DNA of 16,256 bases from positions 1 to 16,256 of the forward strand of contig VAYV01000102.1 in NCBI GenBank assembly GCA_005883175.1. The letters run 5' to 3'. This document shows positions 1 to 5,983 of this stretch, piece by piece; position 1 is the stretch's first letter; each line of letters opens with the position of its first letter. The position numbers were made by a program, and so were the translations under genes. Under the pieces are notes generated by a model, which worked only from the letters and a program-made list of their open reading frames with translations, searched no databases and was not told the DNA's origin. The stretch is from Actinomycetota bacterium. GTDB taxonomy: Bacteria > Actinomycetota > AC-67.

Positions 1-833
1 TGCGGCGTCGCGAACGTCTTGTGCAGGTTCATGTGCACGATGTCGAAACCCATGTCGCCCGGACGGCGGCGTCCGACGATAGCGTTCAGGTTCGCGCCGT
101 CGTAGTAGAGCAGCCCGCCGACCGAGTGGATCATCTTTGCGACGCGCTCGATGTTCTCCTCGAACAATCCGAGCGTGTTCGGGTTCGTGATCATCAACCC
201 CGCCACGTCCGGGCCGATGAGCTTCTCCAACGCGTCGAGGTCGACCAGGCCGCGCGCGTCGCTCGCAACCTCCGAAACCTCGTAGCCCGCAAGGCGCACG
301 CTGGCCGGGTTCGTCCCGTGCGCCGAGTCGGGGATGATCACGCGCTTCCGCTGATCGCCGTTGTGCTCGTGGAACGCGCGCATGATGAGCAGGCCCGTCA
401 GCTCGCCGTGCGCGCCGGCCGCGGGCTGGAACGTCACGGCGTCCATGCCCGTTACGGCGCAGAGCGCTTCCTCCAATTCGACGAGCAGCTGGAGCGCGCC
501 TTGGATCTGCGACTCCGGTTGCCACGGGTGCAAGCGCCGGAACCCCGGCATCACAGCGACGTCCTCGGCGAGCTTCGGGTTGTACTTCATCGAGCAGGAC
601 CCGAGCGGGTAGAAGCCGAGGTCGATGCCGTAGTTGCGCTGCGACAGGCGCGTGTAGTGGCGGACGAGATCGCGTTCGGCCACCTCGGGCAACGCAGGCG
701 CTTTCCTTCTCGATAGTTGTTGCGGGATCGCGTTCGCCGGCGCCGCAGGAACGTCGAGCGTGGGCATGGAGAAGGCGCGCCGGCCCGGTCGTGACAGCTC
801 GAACACCAGCTTCTCGTCGTCGGTGTTCAGCAT
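1..833 (-). CDS. gcvPB: Glycine dehydrogenase (decarboxylating) subunit 2, partial (C-terminus beyond window)
   Basis: This is the PLP-binding subunit of the split glycine decarboxylase (P-protein) of the glycine cleavage system. With GcvPA it decarboxylates glycine and passes the aminomethyl group to the lipoyl arm of GcvH. I read 277 codons on the minus strand. They include the family segments YPLGSCSMKYNPK (about residues 75-87), PDSAHGTNPAS (168-178), DGANLNA (about 246-252) and HMNLHKTF. The lysine of the last motif is the expected Schiff-base lysine and lies only a few codons from the window edge, so the C-terminal third is outside. The ATG at 833-831 overlaps the gcvPA stop as ATGA and is preceded by a strong ribosome binding site, which indicates translational coupling to gcvPA. 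The split architecture differs from the fused gcvP of mycobacteria. Confidence 0.96.
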   Translation of the reverse strand, partial: MLNTDDEKLVFELSRPGRRAFSMPTLDVPAAPANAIPQQLSRRKAPALPEVAERDLVRHYTRLSQRNYGIDLGFYPLGSCSMKYNPKLAEDVAVMPGFRRLHPWQPESQIQGALQLLVELEEALCAVTGMDAVTFQPAAGAHGELTGLLIMRAFHEHNGDQRKRVIIPDSAHGTNPASVRLAGYEVSEVASDARGLVDLDALEKLIGPDVAGLMITNPNTLGLFEENIERVAKMIHSVGGLLYYDGANLNAIVGRRRPGDMGFDIVHMNLHKTFATP

Positions 834-2179
834 CACGCCACCTCCTTGCATGCGCGCGCAACCGCATCGACGAACGCGTCGATCTCTTCCCTGCTGCGTT
901 TCTCGGTGACGGCCACCAGCAAGGCGTCGTCGAGATCACCCCCGGGGATCAGACGAGAAAGTGGGACACCTGCGAGGAAGCCTTCGGAGGCGGCGTATTC
1001 GCAGACGGCGACCGGATCGGCGGGGAGACGCACCGCGAACTCTTTGAAGATCGGCGTTTCTTGGAACAGTGCCGTCGCGCCGGCCTGCTCGACCAAGCGG
1101 TCGCGCGCGTAGTGCGCGCGCGCGAGGCACTGCTCCCCCAGCTCGCGCAGACCCTGCGGCCCGTACCACGCAAGCGCGACCGCGACGGCAAGCGTGTTCA
1201 GCGTCTGGTTGGTGCAGATGTTGCTCGTCGCTTTCTCGCGGCGGATGTGTTGCTCCCGCGCTTGCAGCGTGAGGACGAACGCACGTTTCCCGTTGCGATC
1301 GACCGTTTCCCCGACGAGCCGGCCGGGGAGGCGGCGCACGTCGGCGGTCCGGCACGCGATCACGCCGGCGTACGGCCCGCCGAAGTTCAGGTGATTCCCG
1401 AACGGCTGACCTTCCGAGACAACGACGTCCGCGCCGAGCGCGCCCGGCGCTTCGAGCACGCCGGTCGCCGTGAGGTCTTGATGGACGATCAGCCTGGCGC
1501 CGGCCGCGCGCGCGATCTGGGCAACGGCGGGCAGATCCTCGAGACAGCCGAACAGGTTCGGTTGCTGCACGACCACCGCGGCCGCGCCGTCGGCGTCGAC
1601 CGCCGTCGCGCGCCCGTCACTCCCCCACCCCGTTGTGCTGATCTCGAGGTCGAGCCCCGCGCCCTGCGTCGCGAGCACACCGGCGTAGAGCGGATTGACG
1701 GCTCCGGCGACCACGACGCGCGCGCGTTTCGTCGCGCCCGTGGCGAGATTCACCGCCTCAGCGAGCGCGCTCCCTCCGTCGTAGAGCCCGGCGTTCGAGA
1801 TGTCGAGACCGGTCAGCTCGCAGATCATCGTCTGGTACTCGAACAGCGTCTGGAGGACGCCTTGCGAGAGCTCGGGCTGATACGGCGTGTAGGAGGTCGC
1901 GAGCTCGCCGCGCGACAGGACGGCCCACACCATGGAGGGGACGTGGTGGTCGTAGGACCCGGCCCCCATGAAGCACACAAGGTCGTCGGCGGACCGGTTG
2001 AGCGCGGCCAACGCTGCCATCTCCCGGACGACTTCAGCCTCCGCGTGCCCATCCGGGATCGGCAAGCCGCCGAGCCGCAGGGAGGGTGGGATGACGGCGA
2101 AGAGGTCGTCGACGGACGACGCGCCGATCGTCGCGAGCATCGTTTCGACGTCGCGCTCGGTGTGCGGAGCGAAATCCAA
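833..2179 (-). CDS. gcvPA: Glycine dehydrogenase (decarboxylating) subunit 1
   Basis: This is the 448-residue first subunit of the two-chain glycine decarboxylase. It forms the active enzyme with GcvPB and works with GcvH. It is full length for the family (about 440-450 residues). Recognisable segments are IPPSLRL near residue 30, YTPYQPELSQG and FEYQTMICELTGLD around 100-125, QPNLFG in the middle, and the stretch SEGQPFGNHLNFGGPYAG. REKATSNICTNQ lies in the last third. As expected for the alpha subunit, the PLP lysine motif is absent; it is in gcvPB. The start is TTG at 2179-2177, with GGGGAGGA a few bases upstream. The stop overlaps the gcvPB start. A 74-base gap separates it from the preceding nuclease-like gene. 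Confidence 0.96.
   Translation of the reverse strand: MDFAPHTERDVETMLATIGASSVDDLFAVIPPSLRLGGLPIPDGHAEAEVVREMAALAALNRSADDLVCFMGAGSYDHHVPSMVWAVLSRGELATSYTPYQPELSQGVLQTLFEYQTMICELTGLDISNAGLYDGGSALAEAVNLATGATKRARVVVAGAVNPLYAGVLATQGAGLDLEISTTGWGSDGRATAVDADGAAAVVVQQPNLFGCLEDLPAVAQIARAAGARLIVHQDLTATGVLEAPGALGADVVVSEGQPFGNHLNFGGPYAGVIACRTADVRRLPGRLVGETVDRNGKRAFVLTLQAREQHIRREKATSNICTNQTLNTLAVAVALAWYGPQGLRELGEQCLARAHYARDRLVEQAGATALFQETPIFKEFAVRLPADPVAVCEYAASEGFLAGVPLSRLIPGGDLDDALLVAVTEKRSREEIDAFVDAVARACKEVA
841..847 (-). promoter_or_regulatory. Shine-Dalgarno of gcvPB inside the gcvPA end
   Basis: The minus strand reads AAGGAGG seven bases before the ATG at 833. It lies in the last codons of gcvPA, and this fixes the gcvPB start at the ATGA overlap. 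Confidence 0.7.
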
Positions 2180-2227
2180 CGGTCCTCCCCCGTGTGGCCG
2201 CGCAGGGGAAGGCTGCGCGATGCGCGT

Positions 2228-2233
2228 ATCCTA
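2228..2233 (-). promoter_or_regulatory. Possible -10 box upstream of gcvPA
   Basis: The minus strand reads TAGGAT, which fits the actinobacterial TAnnnT pattern, about 50 bases before the gcvPA start. No good -35 hexamer is visible at 16-19 bases. The leader is too short to hold a tandem glycine riboswitch, and I see none. This is a weak call. Confidence 0.3.
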
Positions 2234-2253
2234 CCTTGTCGTTCGAGCGGCCT

Positions 2254-2598
2254 TCACCGGTCGTCGCCGTCGCGGTCGAGGCCGTATTTCTGCAGCAGCG
2301 CAAGGTAGTCGCGCTGGTAGAAGATCTTGATCTTGCAGTCGGGGTACAGCTCGCGCAGCCGCCGGACCTTCTTGTTCTTCTTCGTCACGAGCTTCTGGTT
2401 CATCGTCGTGACTTCGATGTACGTTTCGAATTGCGGCAGGTAGAAGTCCGGCGTGAACTGCTTGATGACCTCGCCTTGCTCGTCCCACTCGATGTCGAAG
2501 GACCGCGGCTCGTACTCCCATTCGATCTGGTAGAAGTCGAGCAGGCGCGCGTACTGGCGTTCGCTCTCGTGCGCGAAGTCGATGCGGTCGCTCTTCAA
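2254..2598 (-). CDS. Small PD-(D/E)XK-like nuclease-fold protein of unknown function
   Basis: This 114-residue protein has a charged N-terminal helix, WEYEPRSF at about 27-34, then FTPDFYLP (48-55) followed by TYIEVTT (59-65) and a Lys/Arg-rich helix. A Pro-Asp followed ten residues later by Glu-Val is the layout of restriction-endonuclease-like folds. Here the residue after Glu-Val is Thr-64 instead of the usual catalytic Lys. The nearest lysines are at 69 and 73-77. From memory, similar short proteins are widespread in actinobacteria as hypothetical proteins, but their function is not known to me. The start is TTG at 2598 with no clear ribosome binding site, so the exact start is uncertain. 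It follows the second merR by 46 bases and may be cotranscribed with it. Nuclease activity is inferred only from motif layout. Confidence 0.75.
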   Translation of the reverse strand: MKSDRIDFAHESERQYARLLDFYQIEWEYEPRSFDIEWDEQGEVIKQFTPDFYLPQFETYIEVTTMNQKLVTKKNKKVRRLRELYPDCKIKIFYQRDYLALLQKYGLDRDGDDR

Positions 2599-2644
2599 GC
2601 CACTGCGGGTCGCGACGTGGGCCCCGCTCTGGCGTCGGCTCGGC

Positions 2645-3142
2645 TCAGCTGCCGTGTGCTTCGGTGGTGTCCTCGTTGGATGCTCTCTTCCCTTGCTCGG
2701 CCGTGGGGAACGCGCGCACGCGACCTTGCAGCTCCTCGTACACCTTCCCCACCGCGATCGCGAAGACGCCTTGGCCGCCGGCCAGAAGATCGACGACCTC
2801 GTTTGCGGACAAGCACGCGTGGATCGTCTTGCCGTCCGACACGAGTGTGACGTCTTCGATCGGCATCTTCAGCTCGTCGCGGAGGTAGTCGACGGCGCGG
2901 CGGATCTTCGGAAGACTGACGCCGGCGTCGAGCAGCTTCTTGATCACACGCAACTGGACGACGTCGTTGAAGCTGTACATGCGCTGGCTGCCCGACCCGT
3001 CGGCGTCGCGGACGCTCGGCGTGACGAGCTCGGTGCGCGCCCAGTAGTCGAGCTGCCGGTAGCTGATGCCGACCGTGCGGCACACCGTGGGCCCCCGGAA
3101 CCCGGTTTCGACGCCTGCATCGACGCTAGACGTGCGTGTCAT
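2645..3142 (-). CDS. MerR-family transcriptional regulator (Rv1830-like)
   Basis: This 165-residue DNA-binding protein has a MerR winged-helix domain at about 16-90, including GISYRQLDYWARTELVTPS and GSGSQRMYSFNDV. A C-terminal effector or dimer region carries SANEVVDLLAGGQGVFAIAV. Those blocks are those I associate with M. tuberculosis Rv1830, which lies at the same place in the conserved cluster. No Cys metal-binding motif typical of MerR or ZntR is present, so it is unlikely to be a metal sensor. The start is ATG at 3142, with GGGGGAGG five bases upstream. It has its own promoter candidate and an inverted repeat over the expected transcription start, consistent with autoregulation (inference). 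Its targets are unknown. Confidence 0.92.
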   Translation of the reverse strand: MTRTSSVDAGVETGFRGPTVCRTVGISYRQLDYWARTELVTPSVRDADGSGSQRMYSFNDVVQLRVIKKLLDAGVSLPKIRRAVDYLRDELKMPIEDVTLVSDGKTIHACLSANEVVDLLAGGQGVFAIAVGKVYEELQGRVRAFPTAEQGKRASNEDTTEAHGS

Positions 3143-3187
3143 CGAGCCTCCCCCAGGAGGGACCGCAATGGGGGCGGCTACTCCGCC

Positions 3188-3215
3188 TCACACCACGGTA
3201 ATTACGTTGATGTCA
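3188..3215. repeat. 28-base imperfect inverted repeat, candidate operator of merR
   Basis: Two 14-base arms match at 10 of 14 positions and meet at a perfect GTAATTAC core (3198-3205). The core is AT-rich in a GC-rich window. It overlaps the predicted transcription start (about 3208) of the merR gene at 3142. A dimeric regulator could bind here, and the adjacent MerR protein is the obvious candidate. Binding is inference. Confidence 0.5.
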
Positions 3216-3244
3216 CGCTAAGCCCCCGGCCCGAGGACTGTCAA
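3215..3244 (-). promoter_or_regulatory. Sigma-70-type promoter for the merR gene at 3142
   Basis: The minus strand has a consensus -35 TTGACA (3244-3239), an 18-base spacer and a -10 TAGCGT (3220-3215) matching TAnnnT. Transcription would start near 3208 and give a leader of about 66 bases before the ATG at 3142. It is one of the best promoter matches in the window. Confidence 0.65.
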
Positions 3245-3254
3245 TGGTGCCCGG

Positions 3255-3278
3255 AAAAAGACGGCGCGGCGCAGCCGT
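3255..3278 (-). terminator. Weak candidate terminator after DUF151
   Basis: Ten bases past the DUF151 stop, the minus strand can pair ACGGC with GCCGT around an 8-base loop, followed directly by CTTTTT. A competing stem GCAGCC/GGCTGC overlaps the stop codon. The stem is short, so this is tentative, but it sits just before the merR promoter. Confidence 0.4.
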
Positions 3279-3287
3279 TCGGGCTGC

Positions 3288-3664
3288 TCAGAAGGGGTTG
3301 GCGCCGAAGTCTTCGGGGCTCACCGACTCGATGAACTCCCGGAACTTCTGGACCTCGGTCTCCTCGTCCTCGTCGTGGATCACGATGCCGGCATCGGAGA
3401 GCACGTCGGGCGCCGCGAAGATCGGAACGCCGGAGCGAACGGCCAGTGCGATGGCGTCGCTGGGCCGGCTTGAAACGGAGTACTGGGCCCCGTCGCGCGC
3501 CATCTCCAGCGTCGCGTAGAACGTCGGATGGCCGTCGCTTCGACCGGACCGATCCAGATCGGGAGGAAACGCTCACCCTCCCGCTCGCGCAGCAACACGA
3601 TCGGCTGGTTCGTCGGCAGCTCGACGCGCACCCCGACCAGCTGCATCTCGACGGCATCGACCAC
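3288..3664 (-). pseudogene. DUF151 bifunctional nuclease-family gene, internally deleted and frameshifted
   Basis: This is the ortholog by position of M. tuberculosis Rv1829. The N-terminal part starts at GTG 3664, behind GAGGAGG, and reads MVDAVEMQLVGVRVELPTNQ through PIWIGPVEATAI (46 residues) before the frame goes wrong. The C-terminal part is in another frame: TFYATLEMARDG, then SSRPSDAIALAVRSGVPIFA, ending SPEDFGANPF at 3288. The family is about 155-165 residues with a segment of roughly 35-40 residues between these parts (a PPRPLTHDL-like block) that is absent here. Bases 3527-3537 read sensibly in both frames, as EATAI and as DGHP before TFYA, so the break is probably there. It is either a real broken gene or an assembly deletion. 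DUF151 nucleases act on RNA and DNA in the characterised plant member; the bacterial role is unclear. Confidence 0.85.
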
Positions 3665-3685
3665 GCTACGGGCCTCCTCGAGGGC

Positions 3686-3715
3686 AGACTACTACCGCCC
3701 GCACTAGGCCCACAA
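3686..3715 (-). promoter_or_regulatory. Possible promoter upstream of DUF151
   Basis: The minus strand has TTGTGG (3715-3710), an 18-base spacer and TAGTCT (3691-3686), 22 bases before the GTG start. The -35 is a partial match. It lies after the strong hairpin that follows hpt, so a new transcription unit here is plausible. Confidence 0.35.
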
Positions 3716-3744
3716 CGATACCGCCGGGCCTCGACGTTCGCTTT

Positions 3745-3762
3745 CCCCCCTTGGCCGGGGGG
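3745..3762. terminator. GC-rich hairpin just after hpt, candidate terminator
   Basis: Six C pair with six G around a 6-base loop, starting four bases after the hpt stop codon. No U-tract follows on either strand (AAAGCG on the minus transcript), so it would be a non-canonical terminator or an RNA 3'-end stabiliser. Its position between hpt and the candidate DUF151 promoter supports a boundary role. Confidence 0.5.
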
Positions 3763-3766
3763 ACGA

Positions 3767-4204
3767 TCACGCGCCGGCCGATTCCAGCGCGCGCGCGACG
3801 AGATCGGGGTCCCGGAGCGCAGCCATGTCGCGCACGCCCAGGACCGCGCGGAGGTTGCGGTACCGGCCTTCGTGGTCGAGGCCGTACCCGATCACGAACT
3901 CGTCCGGGATGTCGAAGCCCTTGTAGCGGATCGGAACCTCCACGATGCGCCGCACCGACTTGTCGAGCAGCCCGCACACCTCCAGCGATGCCGGGCGGCG
4001 CGCACTCAGTGTCGCGAGCAGGTACGTCAGCGTCAGCCCCGTGTCGATGATGTCTTCGACCAGGATGACATCGTGGCCGGTAATCGACTCGTCGAGGTCC
4101 TTGAGGATCCGCACAACGCCGGAATTCGTCCCATCGCCGTAGGAGCTGATCGACATGAAGTCGACGTTGATCGGCGTGGTGATCGCGCGCGCGAGATCGG
4201 CCAT
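3767..4204 (-). CDS. hpt: Hypoxanthine phosphoribosyltransferase, start region lost
   Basis: This is a purine salvage enzyme that joins hypoxanthine or guanine to PRPP to give IMP or GMP. The PRPP-binding motif VILVEDIIDTGLTL, the base-binding LLDKSVRR and the C-terminal FVIGYGLD are all present. The first in-frame ATG is at 4204, but homology continues upstream to about 4297 (RTRVAELGAEISRDYAG, then ILIGVLKGSLVF), including the LKGS pyrophosphate loop needed for catalysis. That upstream frame has no ATG, GTG or TTG before an in-frame TGA near 4340. The natural start and about the first 15 codons are therefore missing, apparently removed with the end of the upstream merR. Translation from 4204 would give a protein lacking LKGS and probably inactive. 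In M. tuberculosis hpt is not in this cluster. Confidence 0.88.
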   Translation of the reverse strand: MADLARAITTPINVDFMSISSYGDGTNSGVVRILKDLDESITGHDVILVEDIIDTGLTLTYLLATLSARRPASLEVCGLLDKSVRRIVEVPIRYKGFDIPDEFVIGYGLDHEGRYRNLRAVLGVRDMAALRDPDLVARALESAGA

Positions 4205-4298
4205 GAAGACGAGTGATCCTTTGAGTACGCCGATCAGGATGGGCGTCTTCCCTGCGTAGTCCCTGCTGATCTCCGCGCCCAGCTCGGCGACGCGCGTA

Positions 4299-5027
4299 CG
4301 CCTGACGGAGCCTGCGCGAAAGCTTCGCGAGCTCGCTCAGCGTGTCGACCGCTTGCCCGCGCGCGTCGGCACGCCGGTTGCGGATCCCGGGCCCGACGAG
4401 CGTGGTGTACATCTCTGCTTCTTGCTCTGCGAAGCGGCGTAGCTGCTTCAGGTGTCGCGGCTCGATCCCGAGCTTCAGGAAATCGCGCGCGAGCTCCCCG
4501 ACGGCGACGTCGTCTCCGTCGAAGTACGGCGCGCCGTTCTGACGGTGCTCGCAGATCACACCGAAGTCTTTCAGCGCTTGCACTTGCGCAAGGTCCAAGC
4601 CCGTCGCGCCGGCCAGGTCGCTCTCGGTGAAGTGAGCCGATTGCGCGGGCTCCGCGAGATCGATGTCGGGCTCCTCCCGAACCGCGTCTGCGCTCGGCGC
4701 CGGAGCCGGCTCCGGCTGTGCAGGCGGAACGATCGTGATCGGCGCCGGCGCGATCGCCTGCTCGGGCGTGATTGTTCCGGCGTCGAGCGATGCGAGACGG
4801 TCACGGATGACCTTCAGCGGCAGGAAAGACTCCCGCTGCATCTTCAAGATCGTGCGCAGCCGCTCGAGATCCTTTGGGTAGAACGTCCGGTAACCGGACG
4901 TCGTCCGGGTGGGCGTGATGAGCCCCTCCGATTCCAGGAACCGGATCTTCGAGACCGTGACGTCCGGGAACTCCGGCTTCAATGCCGCCAGGACTTCACC
5001 GATGCTGAGGAACGGACGGCCGGCCAT
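4299..5027 (-). CDS. MerR-family regulator of the FtsR/Rv1828 type, C-terminal end and stop lost
   Basis: An N-terminal MerR winged helix covers about residues 5-80 (FLSIGEVLAAL, VSKIRFLESEGLI, TSGYRTFYPKDLERL). A proline/alanine linker spans about 93-115. A second helix-turn-helix-like effector domain covers about 133-215 (FTESDLAGATGLD, DFLKLGIEPRHLKQLRRF). The same architecture is found in Rv1828 and in Corynebacterium glutamicum FtsR, a regulator linked to ftsZ expression and cell division. Homology stops around 4299 (KLSRRLRQA), a few residues short of the usual end. The frame then runs open without a stop through hpt and into DUF151 DNA to 3666, giving a nonsense tail of about 210 residues. 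The ATG at 5027 overlaps the FHA stop as TGATG; a GTG at 5030 is the alternative. Confidence 0.85.
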
Positions 5028-5482
5028 CACTGGGGTCCCGGTGCGGTATAGAAGACGATCTTGAACTTGCCGATCTGGAGCTCGTCGCCGCTGGCGAGCT
5101 CGGCCACGTCGACCCGCTCACGGTTCACGTAGGTCCCGTTCAAGCTGCCGGCATCCTTCACGATGAACCCGTTTCCCTCGCGGGAGATCTCCGCATGGCG
5201 TCGGGAGACGGTGATGTCGTTGAGGAACACGTCGCTGTCCGGGCTCCGGCCGAGGCGCGTGATGTCCTTGTCGACCAGCACGGTGCTGCCGGCAGTCGGA
5301 CCGCCTTTGATGACGAGCAGCGCCTGGTCCGGGCCGAGCTCTTCGAGGGATGGCCCTTCTTCGTCCTCTGGTGCGACCGTGATCGCCATCGTTTGCTCTT
5401 CCAACGGCTGCAGCGAGTTGCCACACGATGCGCAGAAGCTGGCTCCGTCCGGGTTCTTGTGCCCGCAGCGGGTGCAATACAT
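5027..5482 (-). CDS. Zinc-ribbon FHA-domain protein (positional ortholog of GarA/OdhI)
   Basis: This is a 151-residue cytoplasmic phosphothreonine-binding adaptor. Residues 3-20 form a zinc ribbon with Cys3, Cys6, Cys17 and Cys20. An acidic linker follows at about 38-50. The FHA domain covers about 54-145, with the phosphopeptide-binding residues in LGRSPDSD, VSRRHAE and GSLNGTYVN. In mycobacteria GarA, and in corynebacteria OdhI, bind and inhibit 2-oxoglutarate dehydrogenase and are switched by phosphorylation of an ETTS motif in the N-terminus. No ETTS motif is present here, and the zinc ribbon takes that place. The ATG at 5482 follows GGAGAG. It is translationally coupled to the MerR gene. 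Confidence 0.93.
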   Translation of the reverse strand: MYCTRCGHKNPDGASFCASCGNSLQPLEEQTMAITVAPEDEEGPSLEELGPDQALLVIKGGPTAGSTVLVDKDITRLGRSPDSDVFLNDITVSRRHAEISREGNGFIVKDAGSLNGTYVNRERVDVAELASGDELQIGKFKIVFYTAPGPQ

Positions 5483-5515
5483 GGTCGAGCTCTCCGGTCA
5501 GTGGGGCAGGCTGGA

Positions 5516-5521
5516 GTTATA
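5516..5521 (-). promoter_or_regulatory. Possible -10 box upstream of the FHA gene
   Basis: The minus strand reads TATAAC, one base off consensus, in the 109-base gap between gcvH and the FHA gene. No clear -35 lies 17-18 bases upstream. Transcription would start near 5509. The rest of that gap shows no gene. Confidence 0.4.
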
Positions 5522-5591
5522 CCACAGCGTGAGGGATGGGAACGAGGCCGGCACGGTGAACACGAACGTGGTGCTGGCCCGCGCGTTTCCG

Positions 5592-5981
5592 TCAGTTGCC
5601 GGGTTGAGCCTCGACTAACGCTTTATAGTCGCCCGGCGAGAGGAGAGCGTCGACGTCGCCGATGTTCGACGGCTTGATGACAACCATCCAACCTTCTCCG
5701 TACGGGTCCTGGTTAACGAGCTCCGGCGCCTCTTCGAGCGCGCCGTTGCGCTCGGCGATTTCTCCGCTGACCGGAGAGAACAGATCCGAGACCGACTTTG
5801 TGGATTCGACCTCACCGAATCGCTGGCCAGCGTTGACCGCCGTTCCCGGACCCGGGATGTCGACGTACACGATGTCCCCCAGCGAGTCCTGCGCGAAGTG
5901 CGTGATGCCGACACGTACGGAATCGCCCTCACGTCGTGCCCACTCGTGCTCCGACGTGTAGCGCAGGTCTTCCGGGTACAT
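5592..5981 (-). CDS. gcvH: Glycine cleavage system H protein
   Basis: This is the 129-residue lipoyl carrier protein of the glycine cleavage system. It shuttles the aminomethyl group from GcvPA/GcvPB to GcvT. It begins PEDLRYTSEHEWAR, and the lipoylated lysine is Lys62 in EVESTKSVSDL. VNQDPYGEGWMVVIKP follows near the C-terminus. It is full length. The ATG at 5981 is preferred over the GTG at 5987 because GGAGG (5991-5987) lies five bases before the ATG and would overlap the GTG. It starts two bases after the stop of the DUF881 gene. This location, away from gcvP, matches the mycobacterial arrangement. No gcvT is in the window. Confidence 0.97.
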   Translation of the reverse strand: MYPEDLRYTSEHEWARREGDSVRVGITHFAQDSLGDIVYVDIPGPGTAVNAGQRFGEVESTKSVSDLFSPVSGEIAERNGALEEAPELVNQDPYGEGWMVVIKPSNIGDVDALLSPGDYKALVEAQPGN

Positions 5982-5983
5982 CG

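Noticed and set aside
2180..2253. Glycine riboswitch upstream of gcvPA
   Set aside because: The gap is only 74 bases, part of which is the ribosome binding site, and I could not recognise the conserved core.
791..2308. Long plus-strand reading frame (505 codons) opposite gcvPA
   Set aside because: It is antisense to a fully conserved enzyme and its protein is an Arg/Val/Asp-rich mirror with no recognisable family. Open antisense frames are expected at this G+C.
3666..4298. Continuation of the MerR reading frame for about 210 residues
   Set aside because: It is the out-of-frame shadow of hpt and the following DNA, open only because stops are rare at this G+C. It was treated as read-through after a lost stop, not as a real domain.
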